The notes beneath the pieces were generated by a model. That model was given only the letters and a program-made list of their open reading frames with translations, made no database searches and was not told the DNA's origin. A DNA stretch of 64,000 nt from Butyrivibrio sp. LC3010. GTDB taxonomy: Bacteria > Bacillota > Clostridia > Lachnospirales > Lachnospiraceae. The stretch covers positions 50,565 through 114,564 of the forward strand of contig NZ_AUJU01000021.1 of NCBI RefSeq assembly GCF_000424385.1, in the 5' to 3' direction. This document shows positions 24,718 to 34,113 of this stretch, piece by piece. Both the position numbers and the translations under genes were made by a program. Within the stretch, counting starts at the first letter, position 1, and each line of letters starts with the position of its first letter.

Positions 24718-27700
24718 ATGAGGTATTTTAAAAAGTTATATTGTTTCATATTATCGCTCTGCCTGCTTTTGACATCAGTTGCGAACATGGATGTCAGGGC
24801 AGAAGAGATGCCGCAGGGAGGCGGATTTTCGGGTTTTGTAACTGTAGATGGGACTAAGCTTATGGATGGTGACAGGGAGCTTAGATTTGTTTCCTTGAAT
24901 TATCCCCAGGCTACAAGCGATACTCCGTGGGAGCATGCAAATGCCATGAAAACCTTCAGGGCAATGGGAGGTAATGTCACAAGAACCTACACTATCCCTG
25001 TTTTCAATGGAGAAAATAGTGCAAGAGCCTACGTTACAGGTGTGGATGAAGCAGGTAATCTCACATTTAACGAAGATGCACTAAACAGCCTTGACGATGT
25101 GCTGGCTAAGGCTAATCAGTATGGCATAAGGGTGGTTATTCCTTTCGTTGATCATTGGCACTGGATAGGTGGGATAGACGGCTATGTGTGGCTGGCAGGA
25201 GAGTCAGACGGAAATGCACCATCTCAGTCGGGTTTTCAGGACTGGGCTTGGAAATTCTACAGCAGCGAGAGGTGCATGGAGCTGTTTAAGCAGATGATCA
25301 CTCATCTTTTGAACAGAACCAATACAGTAACAGGCGTTCAGTACAAGGATGATCCCGCTATCCTCTGCTGGGAGACCGGAAATGAGATGGGAAACAGAAG
25401 TCAGGTGGAAAGAGATGATGAGCTCACAGCCTGGACTAATCAGGTGGTTGAGCATGTAAAAAGTATTGATACGAACCATCTGGTGCTTGATGGAAGAATG
25501 TCTATGTCACCCAGATCTCTGGGAGAAGAGAATTTAGCTGATATTCTTGGCGCACATTATTATGAGGGCAATTATGCACAAAGATGCGAAGAGGATACAA
25601 GGGCTGCTCACGCTGCAGGAAAACCGTTTATCCTTGGCGAATTCGGTGCAAAGGTTACAGCAGGTCCCTGTATAGATGTATTCCAAAAAGGAGTTGAGAA
25701 TGACACCAACGGAATAATGATGTGGAGTTTAAGAGCCCACAAGGACGGCTTTGGATACTATTTCCATAATGAGGATGGATATTGGGCATCCTATCACTGG
25801 CCGGGCTTTGAGTCAGGTAATTACTACGGTGAGACAGAGATAATCAGATCAATTTATGCTTATGCACAGATTGCAAACGGAGTGGCTTCTAATTATGAGG
25901 AAGCAGCTGCAATTCCGATACCTGCTCCTGAGACAGATGAAGCACCGCTTCTTTACTCTGAAAATGGAACACCCCACGATAACTCTTTCGCTGGAGGTTC
26001 GGTTGGAGACATTAAGTGGAGAGGCGTTGTTGGAGGTGCCTGGTACGAAATTCAGAGAGCAGAAGGAAGCGTTACAGATCAGGATTCCGAGCTCTTTGAG
26101 ACTATCGCAGGTGCTGATGATTACGTTTACGATTCCGGCAGAAACTGGGAAGATAAGTCTCATGACTGCATAGCCGGATACCACGATATGACTGCAGTTG
26201 ACGGACAGACCTATTCCTATAGGATTCGTGCCTGCAACGAATCAGGAGTTGGTCCCTGGTCAAACATTGTGGTGGTAGAGAATGTAAAGCATGTTGTTAA
26301 GGACGAGCTTGATCTTATAGCAGTTTCAAGTAATGATCAGAATCCCACAGAGATAAGACGCACCTACAGCAGTGATCATTCAGCTAATATCGAGCATTCA
26401 GGCAGCACTATAGTCAACAAGAGTGCAGAGGAGGGCTATATCGAGTACTCATCCATAATACCTGTGGAAGAGGTGAAGGTTCAGGCTGTAAGTGAAGCAG
26501 CAGAAGGTGCAGAGCCAAAACTTATGGTGTCCTCAGATGGTATTTCTTATGAGGAGATAGGATTAATTCATGAGACAGGAAGTACACTTTATAGCGCATC
26601 TTCAATAACAGCAAGTAAAGCCTGCTATTATAGCCGAATTTATCTTAAAGGCAACAGCAGCTGCAAACTGGATAGCATTGAGATCACTTATAAAAATGGC
26701 GGCGATTCCTATAACGATAACAGCGAAACCGGTAAAGTAAGAACAAACGCTATGATCCAGGATGCGACCTTTGGTGAGAACGCAGAGCCTTACTATGTAT
26801 CCAAGGATACTGCCCTTGTTGTTGGAGAGGCTGAGGGCATCAGAGGTCTTACAACCGCAGATTCCGGGAAGGGATCTATCGTATATAAAACAGGTGATGA
26901 CATAAACGCCTTTCGTGTAAGTACAGCGGGCCTTAATGGAAAAAGAGCTATAGTTGAGTACTCCTTTGACGGAGTAACATTTAATCCTGCGAAGGAGCTG
27001 ACTGTGGCAGCAGGTGAGACTGTAGAAAATATCGTTTATGGTGATTTAAATGTATCTCAGGCGGTTAGAGTGATTAGGGTTACTGTTCCTGAAAACAGCG
27101 CAGGCGAAGCCTTTGTAAGACTTGTTGAGATATCAAGCGGCAAAAAGATGATACCACTTGCAGATGCATCACCTGCAAACATTATTGAGGATGGCGAATA
27201 TTACGTCGGATCTAATGACAGTCTTAATGCTGTTTATAGGATAAATGGCTGTGAAGGAGAAATCACTTTTTCCAAGGATCTTGGAGGAATTGCCTACACT
27301 GCCTTCGACAGTATTTATTTGTGGGTAAAGCCTGACAACAGCTCAAATGAGCTGAGGGTGAGACTTCTTGATGCTGAGAATCACGTATGGGAAAGCGATG
27401 CAGTACTCTTAAGCGGCGGCGCTGAGATGAAAAAGCTTTTCCTTACTAAAGACGGCGATTTTAACTGGTCTGATGTAAGAGAGGCACAGTTTGTAGTAAA
27501 GAGCAGCAGCGCTGCAGGAAACGGTGAGGGACATATTTCGCTTGATGCCGGACAGGTATATACGGGCAACTATGGTATTGCACTTGGCTACTCCTTTGGC
27601 GAAGAGGAAAAGGTCATTTATATTGACAGTGTGTATGCAAACTCATCCGTAAAGGTTGATGACTTTGAGGGATATAGCGGATCAAATACACTTTTAAATC

Positions 27701-29667
27701 AGGCTTATTCAAGAAATACCAACGGTGGTAAGTTCAACCTCTCATTGGATTCTGTGAATAAGTACGAGGGAGCCTATGGCCTGAAAATCGATTATGACTA
27801 CGATGGAAAAGGCTATGCCGGAGCAACTAAGAATATGGATATGCTTAACCTTGGCGGATATGACGGCTTTACCATGTATCTTGACTCTGATGGCTCAGGA
27901 AATGAGATTAAGGTGCAGATGGAGACTGACACATCCACCTATGCCTACACAGGATATATGACAGGAAAAGGTCCCATGCTTCTGTACATGCCTTTTTCCA
28001 AGATCATTCAGCCTGACTGGGCAACTTCAGGAACACCGCAGCCAATAAACAGTTCGCAAAATCTTAAATCGGTTTCAATTTATACTAATCAGACAGGCAC
28101 CGTTACCTCAGGAACACTCTATGTGGACGATTTAAAGGGCGCTAACTTTGTGGAAGACCTGACTGAGAAAGCAGGAGTTACAATTGATGAGCCTTCTGAA
28201 TTGGTTACGGAGTTTCCGTATACAATCTCTGGAACTGCTGATTACGTTGAGTATGTAACGGTTTCTGTAGGTGAAAAGAAGTACAACGTACCTGTAAACG
28301 GAGAGGGTGTATGGAGCTTTGAACTTACCGCAGATGCAGGAATCGTTAACGGGGATGATATTAAGGTAAAAGCAGGAGCGTATTATCCTGACGGAGAAGC
28401 TATAGCAGAAAGTTCAGAATACGCCATCAAACTTGAGGTAGAGGATAATGACGGACCTGAAGAAGAGCACTATGACAACGTAATCTGGAGTTGGGATTTT
28501 GCAGAGATGGGCACTGAAGGATGGAGCTTTGAGGGCTTTTCACCATGGACAGAGAATGGAAAATTAGTTGCCTGGTCACAGGATGGCTATGATGCAATAT
28601 TCTCATATGCGATTACAGATATACCAAATGGCGTTTATACCCTTTCAAATGATATCAAGGTTAAGAGCAATATGAACAGCGCAGTTATGGCTCTTTCTTC
28701 AGGGGAAAGCGAGATTAAATCAACTCCAATTGACACAGCAGATACGGTTGTGGAGGATCATCTTCTTGGAGAGAAACTTACGGTAGATAATAACAGCATA
28801 ACTGTTAAATATTATGTCAATGCCCCTGTTGATGCTAACGGAGTTACTTTTGCAGTTGGAGATATAAAGCTTTACCTGGTTAAGGCTCTTGAGAATGATG
28901 ATCCCGAAGATGATGAAGTAAATGAGGGGGATGAAAAAGAAAATTCCGGAGAAGGTACAGGAACTGAGGGCGAGATACCGGATGATTCAGGCGAAGGCAC
29001 AGGAACTGAGGGCGATACACCGGATGATTTCGGAGGAGATACAGGAGCCGGGGACGAGACACCGGATGATTTCGGAGGAGACACAGGAGCCGGGGACGAG
29101 ACACCGGATGATTTCGGAGGAGACACAGGAGCCGGGGATGAGACACCGGATGATTTCGGCGAAGAAACTGGAGACTGGGATGAGACACCTGATGATTTTG
29201 GCGAAGGTACTGTAGCCGGTGATGAGACATCGGGAGATTCCGGTGAAGGAGAAGGTACAGAGAGCGGAGCTGTAAATAATCATGAGACAGTAAGTGCCGA
29301 CAATAATACAGGCCTGGATTTAGGAGAAGCTGCATATGATGGAAGCACAGCAATTAATGAAGTCATAGACAGTAAGCAGAAGAAAACTTCTATATCTGAG
29401 CTTACTGCCAAAAAGAAAGCCATCACAGTTTCCTGGAAGAAGCAGTCCAAGGGTATCAAGGGCTATGAAATCCAGTACAGCACCAATAAGAAATTCGAAG
29501 AAAATGTAAAGACAGTTAAGATAGGAAAAGCTAAGACTACCAAAAAGACTATAAAAAAGCTTAAATCCGGAAAGAAGTATTACCTTCGTATAAGGACTTA
29601 TAAAGAAAAGGATGGTGGAATTGTATATTCTAACTGGAGCAAGAAAAAGAGCATTAAAGTCAAGTAA
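24718..29667 (+). CDS. Very large secreted GH5 beta-mannanase/cellulase-like protein
   Basis: A 1649-residue secreted enzyme. Signal peptide: residues 1-28 ending VRAEE. The catalytic GH5-type (beta/alpha)8 domain spans about 40-390, with ILCWETGNEMG (acid/base Glu), HYYEGN and PFILGEFGAK (nucleophile Glu). An Fn3-like unit follows near 420-520, then sandwich domains resembling carbohydrate-binding modules up to about 1390. A Glu/Asp/Gly/Thr repeat linker (about 1400-1510) leads to a lysine-rich Fn3-like end (VSWKKQSKGIKGYEIQYS). It probably hydrolyses mannan or beta-glucan at the cell surface. No LPxTG is present. AGGAGGAG marks the start. Confidence 0.92.
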   Translation: MRYFKKLYCFILSLCLLLTSVANMDVRAEEMPQGGGFSGFVTVDGTKLMDGDRELRFVSLNYPQATSDTPWEHANAMKTFRAMGGNVTRTYTIPVFNGENSARAYVTGVDEAGNLTFNEDALNSLDDVLAKANQYGIRVVIPFVDHWHWIGGIDGYVWLAGESDGNAPSQSGFQDWAWKFYSSERCMELFKQMITHLLNRTNTVTGVQYKDDPAILCWETGNEMGNRSQVERDDELTAWTNQVVEHVKSIDTNHLVLDGRMSMSPRSLGEENLADILGAHYYEGNYAQRCEEDTRAAHAAGKPFILGEFGAKVTAGPCIDVFQKGVENDTNGIMMWSLRAHKDGFGYYFHNEDGYWASYHWPGFESGNYYGETEIIRSIYAYAQIANGVASNYEEAAAIPIPAPETDEAPLLYSENGTPHDNSFAGGSVGDIKWRGVVGGAWYEIQRAEGSVTDQDSELFETIAGADDYVYDSGRNWEDKSHDCIAGYHDMTAVDGQTYSYRIRACNESGVGPWSNIVVVENVKHVVKDELDLIAVSSNDQNPTEIRRTYSSDHSANIEHSGSTIVNKSAEEGYIEYSSIIPVEEVKVQAVSEAAEGAEPKLMVSSDGISYEEIGLIHETGSTLYSASSITASKACYYSRIYLKGNSSCKLDSIEITYKNGGDSYNDNSETGKVRTNAMIQDATFGENAEPYYVSKDTALVVGEAEGIRGLTTADSGKGSIVYKTGDDINAFRVSTAGLNGKRAIVEYSFDGVTFNPAKELTVAAGETVENIVYGDLNVSQAVRVIRVTVPENSAGEAFVRLVEISSGKKMIPLADASPANIIEDGEYYVGSNDSLNAVYRINGCEGEITFSKDLGGIAYTAFDSIYLWVKPDNSSNELRVRLLDAENHVWESDAVLLSGGAEMKKLFLTKDGDFNWSDVREAQFVVKSSSAAGNGEGHISLDAGQVYTGNYGIALGYSFGEEEKVIYIDSVYANSSVKVDDFEGYSGSNTLLNQAYSRNTNGGKFNLSLDSVNKYEGAYGLKIDYDYDGKGYAGATKNMDMLNLGGYDGFTMYLDSDGSGNEIKVQMETDTSTYAYTGYMTGKGPMLLYMPFSKIIQPDWATSGTPQPINSSQNLKSVSIYTNQTGTVTSGTLYVDDLKGANFVEDLTEKAGVTIDEPSELVTEFPYTISGTADYVEYVTVSVGEKKYNVPVNGEGVWSFELTADAGIVNGDDIKVKAGAYYPDGEAIAESSEYAIKLEVEDNDGPEEEHYDNVIWSWDFAEMGTEGWSFEGFSPWTENGKLVAWSQDGYDAIFSYAITDIPNGVYTLSNDIKVKSNMNSAVMALSSGESEIKSTPIDTADTVVEDHLLGEKLTVDNNSITVKYYVNAPVDANGVTFAVGDIKLYLVKALENDDPEDDEVNEGDEKENSGEGTGTEGEIPDDSGEGTGTEGDTPDDFGGDTGAGDETPDDFGGDTGAGDETPDDFGGDTGAGDETPDDFGEETGDWDETPDDFGEGTVAGDETSGDSGEGEGTESGAVNNHETVSADNNTGLDLGEAAYDGSTAINEVIDSKQKKTSISELTAKKKAITVSWKKQSKGIKGYEIQYSTNKKFEENVKTVKIGKAKTTKKTIKKLKSGKKYYLRIRTYKEKDGGIVYSNWSKKKSIKVK
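29038..29163 (+). repeat. Three 42-bp tandem repeats inside the GH5 linker
   Basis: Near-identical units at 29038-29079, 29080-29121 and 29122-29163 encode a 14-residue acidic unit of the form DTGAGDETPDDFGG. More diverged units flank them on both sides. Near-identity at DNA level points to recent expansion. Confidence 0.85.
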
Positions 29668-29718
29668 GGCATTTAATAGATAAGCCTGAATTACAGGGAA
29701 TGTTACCTGTATAAAAAG

Positions 29719-29761
29719 AACCGGGACTAGTCAGTTCAAATACTGATTATTCCCGGTTTTT
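29719..29761 (+). terminator. Terminator of the GH5 gene
   Basis: AACCGGGA (29719-29726) pairs with TCCCGGTT (29751-29758), with inner TCAGT/ACTGA pairing, followed by five T. Confidence 0.75.
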
Positions 29762-29953
29762 GCTACAGGTAGCTGCATCTTGCTGGCATGCAGCTATAGC
29801 GGATCTTTCGTCTATAGTCGTTACGTTGTTCCATTTTTCTTTTTGGGTTCGACAGGCTATTTGTTCATAGTATAATAATCTTATTCTGTACAATTTTGAA
29901 CTGATAGGTGAAAGGCCAGGATATTATCTTGATTCGTGAAAAGGGGAAAACAT

Positions 29954-30472
29954 ATGAGTTCGATCAATTACCATTCCGGGGATATAACAAAATTAAAAGT
30001 TGATGCAATAGTGAATGCCGCTAACAGTTCTTTACTTGGGGGTGGTGGTGTCGACGGAGCAATTCACAGAGCTGCGGGGCCGGGACTTTTAGAAGAGTGC
30101 AGGACTTTGAATGGATGCAGAACCGGTGAGGCTAAGATTACGGGAGGATATAATCTTCCTGTAGCACATGTCATTCACACTGTTGGACCTATATATAGCG
30201 GAAAGACATCTGATGCAGAAGATCTTCATAACTGTTATTGGAACTCGCTGGATGTGGCGAAGACAAATAATCTTCACAGCATTGCTTTCCCCGGAATCTC
30301 AACAGGAGTGTATGGCTATCCCAAGAAAGATGCGGCTAAGATAGCTCTGACTACAGTGAAACAATGGCTTGAAAAGAATTCGGACTATGATATGGCGATA
30401 ACTATTGTTACTTTCAGTGAAGAGGATTATTTGATATATCAGAAGCTGGCAGCTGATGTAAGCAAGGAGTAA
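29954..30472 (+). CDS. Macrodomain protein, O-acetyl-ADP-ribose deacetylase type
   Basis: A 172-residue stand-alone macrodomain. The ADP-ribose-binding motifs are [24 protein letters not shown] (catalytic and binding loop 1) and [13 protein letters not shown] (loop 2), as in YmdB-type enzymes that hydrolyse O-acetyl-ADP-ribose or mono-ADP-ribosyl groups. ATG 29954 lies behind AAGGGGA; the frame extends upstream to 29936. The small Cys/YIDG protein gene starts two bases after its stop, which suggests a functional pair. Confidence 0.93.
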   Translation: MSSINYHSGDITKLKVDAIVNAANSSLLGGGGVDGAIHRAAGPGLLEECRTLNGCRTGEAKITGGYNLPVAHVIHTVGPIYSGKTSDAEDLHNCYWNSLDVAKTNNLHSIAFPGISTGVYGYPKKDAAKIALTTVKQWLEKNSDYDMAITIVTFSEEDYLIYQKLAADVSKE

Positions 30473-30474
30473 AG

Positions 30475-30708
30475 ATGAATTCAATATTAATAAAAGACAC
30501 AACACGAGAACAGAGGGAGAAAATAGTAGCTGAGTCTATAGGAAATATCAACGGCTCATGCGACGGATGCATGTCCGGACTGGCTGACATGTATCAGGAT
30601 TACATTGATGGCAAGAAAGAAATCCGTGAGATAAATATGGAATTCAGGGCTCATTATGAGTCCGGAGTAGATGGACCTGAAAAGGCGGATTGCGGGTATA
30701 AGAGATGA
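30475..30708 (+). CDS. Small Cys-rich protein with YIDG tail (paralogue 2)
   Basis: A 77-residue protein beginning MNSILIKDTTREQREKIVAE, with NGSCDGCMSGLADMYQDYIDG and KKEIREINMEFRAHYESG. It is clearly homologous to the protein at 51658 and more distantly to 12619. It follows the macrodomain gene by two bases behind AAGGAG, and overlaps the next short frame by ATGA. No catalytic motif is visible; a CxxC suggests metal or redox binding. Confidence 0.85.
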   Translation: MNSILIKDTTREQREKIVAESIGNINGSCDGCMSGLADMYQDYIDGKKEIREINMEFRAHYESGVDGPEKADCGYKR

Positions 30709-30878
30709 CAGTGAAGTCGGGAATTGGCCTTAGAAGAGTTTCATATGACAGGAGGAACTGGGACTGCGTTTTGTCAGTACCGGAAGATGAAAAGCTTTGT
30801 GATGAGACCGGATATAGAATTTATTATTTCAGTAAAACGCTCCATCTGCCAGGGAGTTGGTGCATAATATCCGAATAA
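30705..30878 (+). CDS. Short ORF overlapping the YIDG gene (57 aa)
   Basis: ATG 30705 lies within the preceding stop codon (ATGA). The frame reads TVKSGIGLRRVSYDRRNWDC and later YRIYYFSKTLHLPGSWCI to TAA 30878. The coupling and sensible composition argue for a third gene of the operon, but it could equally be the start of a truncated gene. The family is not recognised. Confidence 0.4.
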   Translation: MTVKSGIGLRRVSYDRRNWDCVLSVPEDEKLCDETGYRIYYFSKTLHLPGSWCIISE

Positions 30879-30947
30879 ATCGCATAATGACATCTTGGCC
30901 CTTACATCATTTTATTTTAGCAACGTATTTCACAATCCTGGCAGGGC

Positions 30948-32675
30948 TTATTGGAGAGTGACAATATAAGTTGTAATGGAATAAGCATTAGCCTGCGCTG
31001 AAAAGAAGTTATTGGATTTTTTTATGTTATCTTCGTCTGTGACATCACGCCAGTTTTCACCATTCTCCATAGCACCACTTGTTCTTATGGCAGTTATTTC
31101 TGAAATATCCTTATCGAAGTTTTCCAGATCAAAACGGCGGAGTTCATCATTGGAATTACTATTCATGGTAACTATTACAAGTTTATTGTTTTGAGGATCA
31201 TAAGCAGCAAGAGAGTCTTTTCCTGACTTCACTATGCAGAATCCGGGGCGGATATATCTTGTAAACTGGCCAAAACCATAGTATTTTTTGCCTGTAAGTA
31301 ATTCTTGTGCGTCATGGTCAGCTATGGCCACTCCCCAAAAAGGTTCACCATTATTGAGGATGTTCTCCGCTTCCTGCCTCGTAAGTGTATCAAATTCATT
31401 GGTTGAATCAATATGCATGTCTGCTGCATTCCACATGATCCAGGCAGTAGGATACATTCCGTTCATATCCTGCATTATGGCATCTGCAAATCCAAGTGCA
31501 GCTTCCATAGCACCTGATTCTTTACCTAATGAAAATGTACCGTCAACTTCACTCATCCACAGATTTATTCCGGCATCAAGAGCTGTTTCTTTTAGTTCCT
31601 TGCGTTTGTTTCCATGATATGTATGTGTATCCAGTCTTGCTATGGCATCCTTTGCCTCAGGTGAGAGCTTTTTATAGGAACTGATTGTAGCATTTATACT
31701 GGTTTCATCTGAACTGCTGATTATTATGTCAATACCTTTGTTCTGTAGTTCACGGTTCAGTTCTGTGATAATTTTTGATTGTGATTCACCAGGGCTAAAG
31801 TGGCAGCCTTCCTGTTTTTCACTATAGGCAGACCAATAGTCTGTGGCTGGTTCATTCATGGGAGTTATGCTCTGAAAACTGGTCACTCCGCTTTTTTCCA
31901 GGTGTTCAATAACATCTGCCAAATAACATGCAAATGCTGTATAGGAATCATCTCTGAGATTATTTCTTGCAGGTTTTTTATTTCCGGAGCTGCATCCACT
32001 TATTGTCATAAAATATGGCGGTGAATTTGAAAAAGCCTCTGCAATAAAAGCATTCCCCGCTTTTTCAGATGCTGCTTTAAGAACATTTATCTGATTTTTA
32101 TCAGCATCCCAATTGTAATTCCAGGCATATCCACAGGAAAAATCTGCTCTCTCATAATTTTGCAGGTAATATTCTTCCGGATGTAGTGATAAATCTATTG
32201 GTGTAATATCAATTGCGTAGCCGGGAATAATGGAATCAGATCTTTTGATATGTGCTTCATGCAGAAAATCACTGGGGTTATCAACATCTGAAAGCGCAAA
32301 ATCAGTGACATTATCCCCACCGCCGATATTGTATCTTCCAATGTTTAGTCCTAATCCTTTGTCTGCATCAAAAAACAATTCAGAAGCCGCATGTGTCAGC
32401 TTATCGCTGTAGCCAACACGATTGGCCCACCAACATAGGCTTGTTCCCCAACCTTGAAACTCTCCATAACCATCGTTATTAGTATCATTGAAGGTCTGAT
32501 GATCATTTAGGTCTATCTTTATTATATTTTGGACTTTTTCACCGGAATCGACTTTGTCAGAGCTTTTCTCTATAGAATTATTCCAGGAAAAAGTGCCACA
32601 TCCAATAAGTTGCAGGCTCAAAGTAGTAAGTGCCAGGGATAAGACACAAACCATAGAGCGATGTATTTTTTTCAT
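30948..32675 (-). CDS. GH30 family glycosidase lipoprotein (endo-beta-1,6-galactanase-like)
   Basis: A 575-residue surface lipoprotein. The signal peptide ends LIGCG (lipidation Cys). The catalytic TIM barrel plus beta-sandwich matches GH30: FQGWGTSLCWWANRVG at the start, NIGRYNIGGGDN, ITPMNEPATDYW (acid/base Glu) and NLWMSEVDGTF (nucleophile Glu), then FTRYIRPGFCIV in the terminal sandwich. The pattern is nearest endo-1,6-galactanase members acting on arabinogalactan side chains. ATG 32675 is preferred over 32690 from GGGGTG spacing. It may work with the nearby GH5. Confidence 0.9.
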   Translation of the reverse strand: MKKIHRSMVCVLSLALTTLSLQLIGCGTFSWNNSIEKSSDKVDSGEKVQNIIKIDLNDHQTFNDTNNDGYGEFQGWGTSLCWWANRVGYSDKLTHAASELFFDADKGLGLNIGRYNIGGGDNVTDFALSDVDNPSDFLHEAHIKRSDSIIPGYAIDITPIDLSLHPEEYYLQNYERADFSCGYAWNYNWDADKNQINVLKAASEKAGNAFIAEAFSNSPPYFMTISGCSSGNKKPARNNLRDDSYTAFACYLADVIEHLEKSGVTSFQSITPMNEPATDYWSAYSEKQEGCHFSPGESQSKIITELNRELQNKGIDIIISSSDETSINATISSYKKLSPEAKDAIARLDTHTYHGNKRKELKETALDAGINLWMSEVDGTFSLGKESGAMEAALGFADAIMQDMNGMYPTAWIMWNAADMHIDSTNEFDTLTRQEAENILNNGEPFWGVAIADHDAQELLTGKKYYGFGQFTRYIRPGFCIVKSGKDSLAAYDPQNNKLVIVTMNSNSNDELRRFDLENFDKDISEITAIRTSGAMENGENWRDVTDEDNIKKSNNFFSAQANAYSITTYIVTLQ

Positions 32676-33091
32676 GCTAAAACACCCCATATGTTGTTAG
32701 TAGAATAAGATATTTTTAGTAATTCTAAAACATTATAGCAGAGGCTATGATTATTCGCTTAAATACTATCAAATTGAGTGTGCAAAAAGACAGGATGATA
32801 ATGATCTGGATGCAATTCATGTATTACAATAGAAATATTAGAAAATCGAAGCGAACTAGTGGTGAGACTGAAGGGAGAGCCGGTAAATGGCAGGTGTAAT
32901 AAGGAAATATGAAAATAAAGATCTGGAAGATGCAGTAAAAATGAAGTGGCAGCAATGCCGTATAGTCTGTTATAACCTCCGGCTATCACCAGCCATAGGC
33001 AAATGCATATACAGAATTGGAGTTATCAGCGATATAATTGTAACGTAGATAATTGTCTTTTTTAAGAAATATATGCATGGGGTGAGCAGAA
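32676..33091 (+). other. Intergenic region with a GNAT relic
   Basis: A 53-codon plus frame from ATG 32887 to TAG 33048 opens GVIRKYENKDLEDAVKM, the typical first strand and helix of GNAT acetyltransferases, and then loses all resemblance. It is probably a 5' remnant. AT-rich sequence upstream may hold the GH30 promoter, but no convincing boxes were found. Confidence 0.4.
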
Positions 33092-33571
33092 ATGGTTAAT
33101 GAAAAGGTAAAAGAGTTTCTTGTATCAAACAACCTTGGTGACAGACTTACTGAGCATACAGAAACGATTGATACAGTTGAGCATGCTGCACAACAGATAG
33201 GCTGTACCGAGCCGGAGATTGCAAAAACATTGTCTTTTGTTGTTGATGAAAAACCTGTAATCGTTGTGATGGCTGGCGATGGTAAGGTTAACAGTTCGAA
33301 GTTCAAGTCATTATTTCACACTAAGCCGCACATGATTCCAAGGGATCAGGTGGAGAGTATCACGGGATTTCAGCCGGGCGGAGTATGTCCTTTTGCTGTG
33401 GAAAATGATATCCCTATCTGGCTTGATGTTTCCATGAAACGTTTTGAATATGTCCATCCTGCAGGAGGAAATGAGTTTACTTCTGTTAAGGTTACACCTT
33501 CTGAGCTCGAAGCGGTTACAGGCGCCGAGGGCTGGTGCGATGTATGTAAGGGATGGGAAGATAATGAATAA
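33092..33571 (+). CDS. YbaK/EbsC family aminoacyl-tRNA deacylase
   Basis: A 159-residue YbaK-type editing protein, which hydrolyses mis-charged Cys-tRNA(Pro) or related species. Family marks are HTETIDTVEHAAQQIGC, KTLSFVVDEKPVIVVMAGDGKVN with the conserved Lys and Gly-Asp, and GFQPGGVCPFAVENDIPIWLD. Length matches free-standing members. GGGGTGAG precedes the start. A Dabb protein follows about 100 bases later. Confidence 0.9.
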   Translation: MVNEKVKEFLVSNNLGDRLTEHTETIDTVEHAAQQIGCTEPEIAKTLSFVVDEKPVIVVMAGDGKVNSSKFKSLFHTKPHMIPRDQVESITGFQPGGVCPFAVENDIPIWLDVSMKRFEYVHPAGGNEFTSVKVTPSELEAVTGAEGWCDVCKGWEDNE

Positions 33572-33667
33572 AATGGTTTGGAATGTTTGCAGGTATGATG
33601 ATAGGTGCTATGATTGATAGAAATGGAGCTGCAACGATATAAAGCTTTAAAGAGGAGTACAGACGTT

Positions 33668-33970
33668 ATGGTAAAGCATGTAATATTATGGACATTAAAG
33701 GATGAGCTTTCTGCAGAAGAGAAGGCAACTATAAAGCAGGGAATCAAGGAAGGGCTTGAGGGATTGAAGGACAAGGTTCCTGGCATAGTAGATATCAAGG
33801 TTAACATCCATGGTCTTTCATCTTCAAATGCAGATCTGATGCTTGATTCCACTTTCGAAACTGAGGATGCTCTGAAGGCATATGCTGTACATCCGGAGCA
33901 TGTGGCAGTTGCAGATTCTAAGGTAAGACCATACACAAAGCTTAGAAGCTGCCTGGATTATGAGGTTTAA
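33668..33970 (+). CDS. Dabb family (stress-responsive alpha/beta-barrel) protein
   Basis: A 100-residue dimeric ferredoxin-like fold protein. MVKHVILWTLKDELSAEEK is the characteristic first strand (VxHxVxxxL), and AYAVHPEHVAV is the typical HPxH turn before the last helix, ending PYTKLRSCLDYEV. Role unknown, usually stress-linked. AGAGGAG at 33652-33658 selects ATG 33668 although the frame is open from 33614. Confidence 0.88.
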   Translation: MVKHVILWTLKDELSAEEKATIKQGIKEGLEGLKDKVPGIVDIKVNIHGLSSSNADLMLDSTFETEDALKAYAVHPEHVAVADSKVRPYTKLRSCLDYEV

Positions 33971-33993
33971 TAAAGAGTAGTCTCATATTCATA

Positions 33994-34112
33994 GATTCCT
34001 GTTTTTCCCCAGAAAAACGGGAATCGTATTGGACCAGGTCCTCGCGAAGCGAGGGGCGTGTCCTGCCGAAGGCAGGATTTTTGTGGGCGATTTCCGCTTT
34101 TGCCCACAAAAA
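33994..34112 (+). repeat. Cluster of hairpins with GAA triloops
   Basis: Four consecutive hairpins fill the gap between convergent genes: 33994-34006 with 34013-34025 (13 bp, one G-U, usable as terminator), CCTCGC-GAA-GCGAGG (34040-34054), TCCTGCC-GAA-GGCAGGA (34061-34077), and an 11-bp stem 34078-34088 with 34102-34112. The last abuts the stop codon of the Crp/Fnr gene and may terminate it. Confidence 0.6.
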
Positions 34113-34113
34113 G

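Noticed and set aside
29038..29163. Tandem 42-bp units considered as a CRISPR or VNTR array
   Set aside because: There are no spacers; the units are contiguous and in frame within a protein linker.
28872..29353. Long minus-strand frames (84, 157 and 98 codons) opposite the GH5 linker
   Set aside because: They are mirror frames of the repetitive acidic linker on the plus strand and have no ribosome sites.
29830..29870. GGGTTCGACAGG resembling a tRNA T-arm
   Set aside because: No acceptor, D or anticodon stems can be folded around it.
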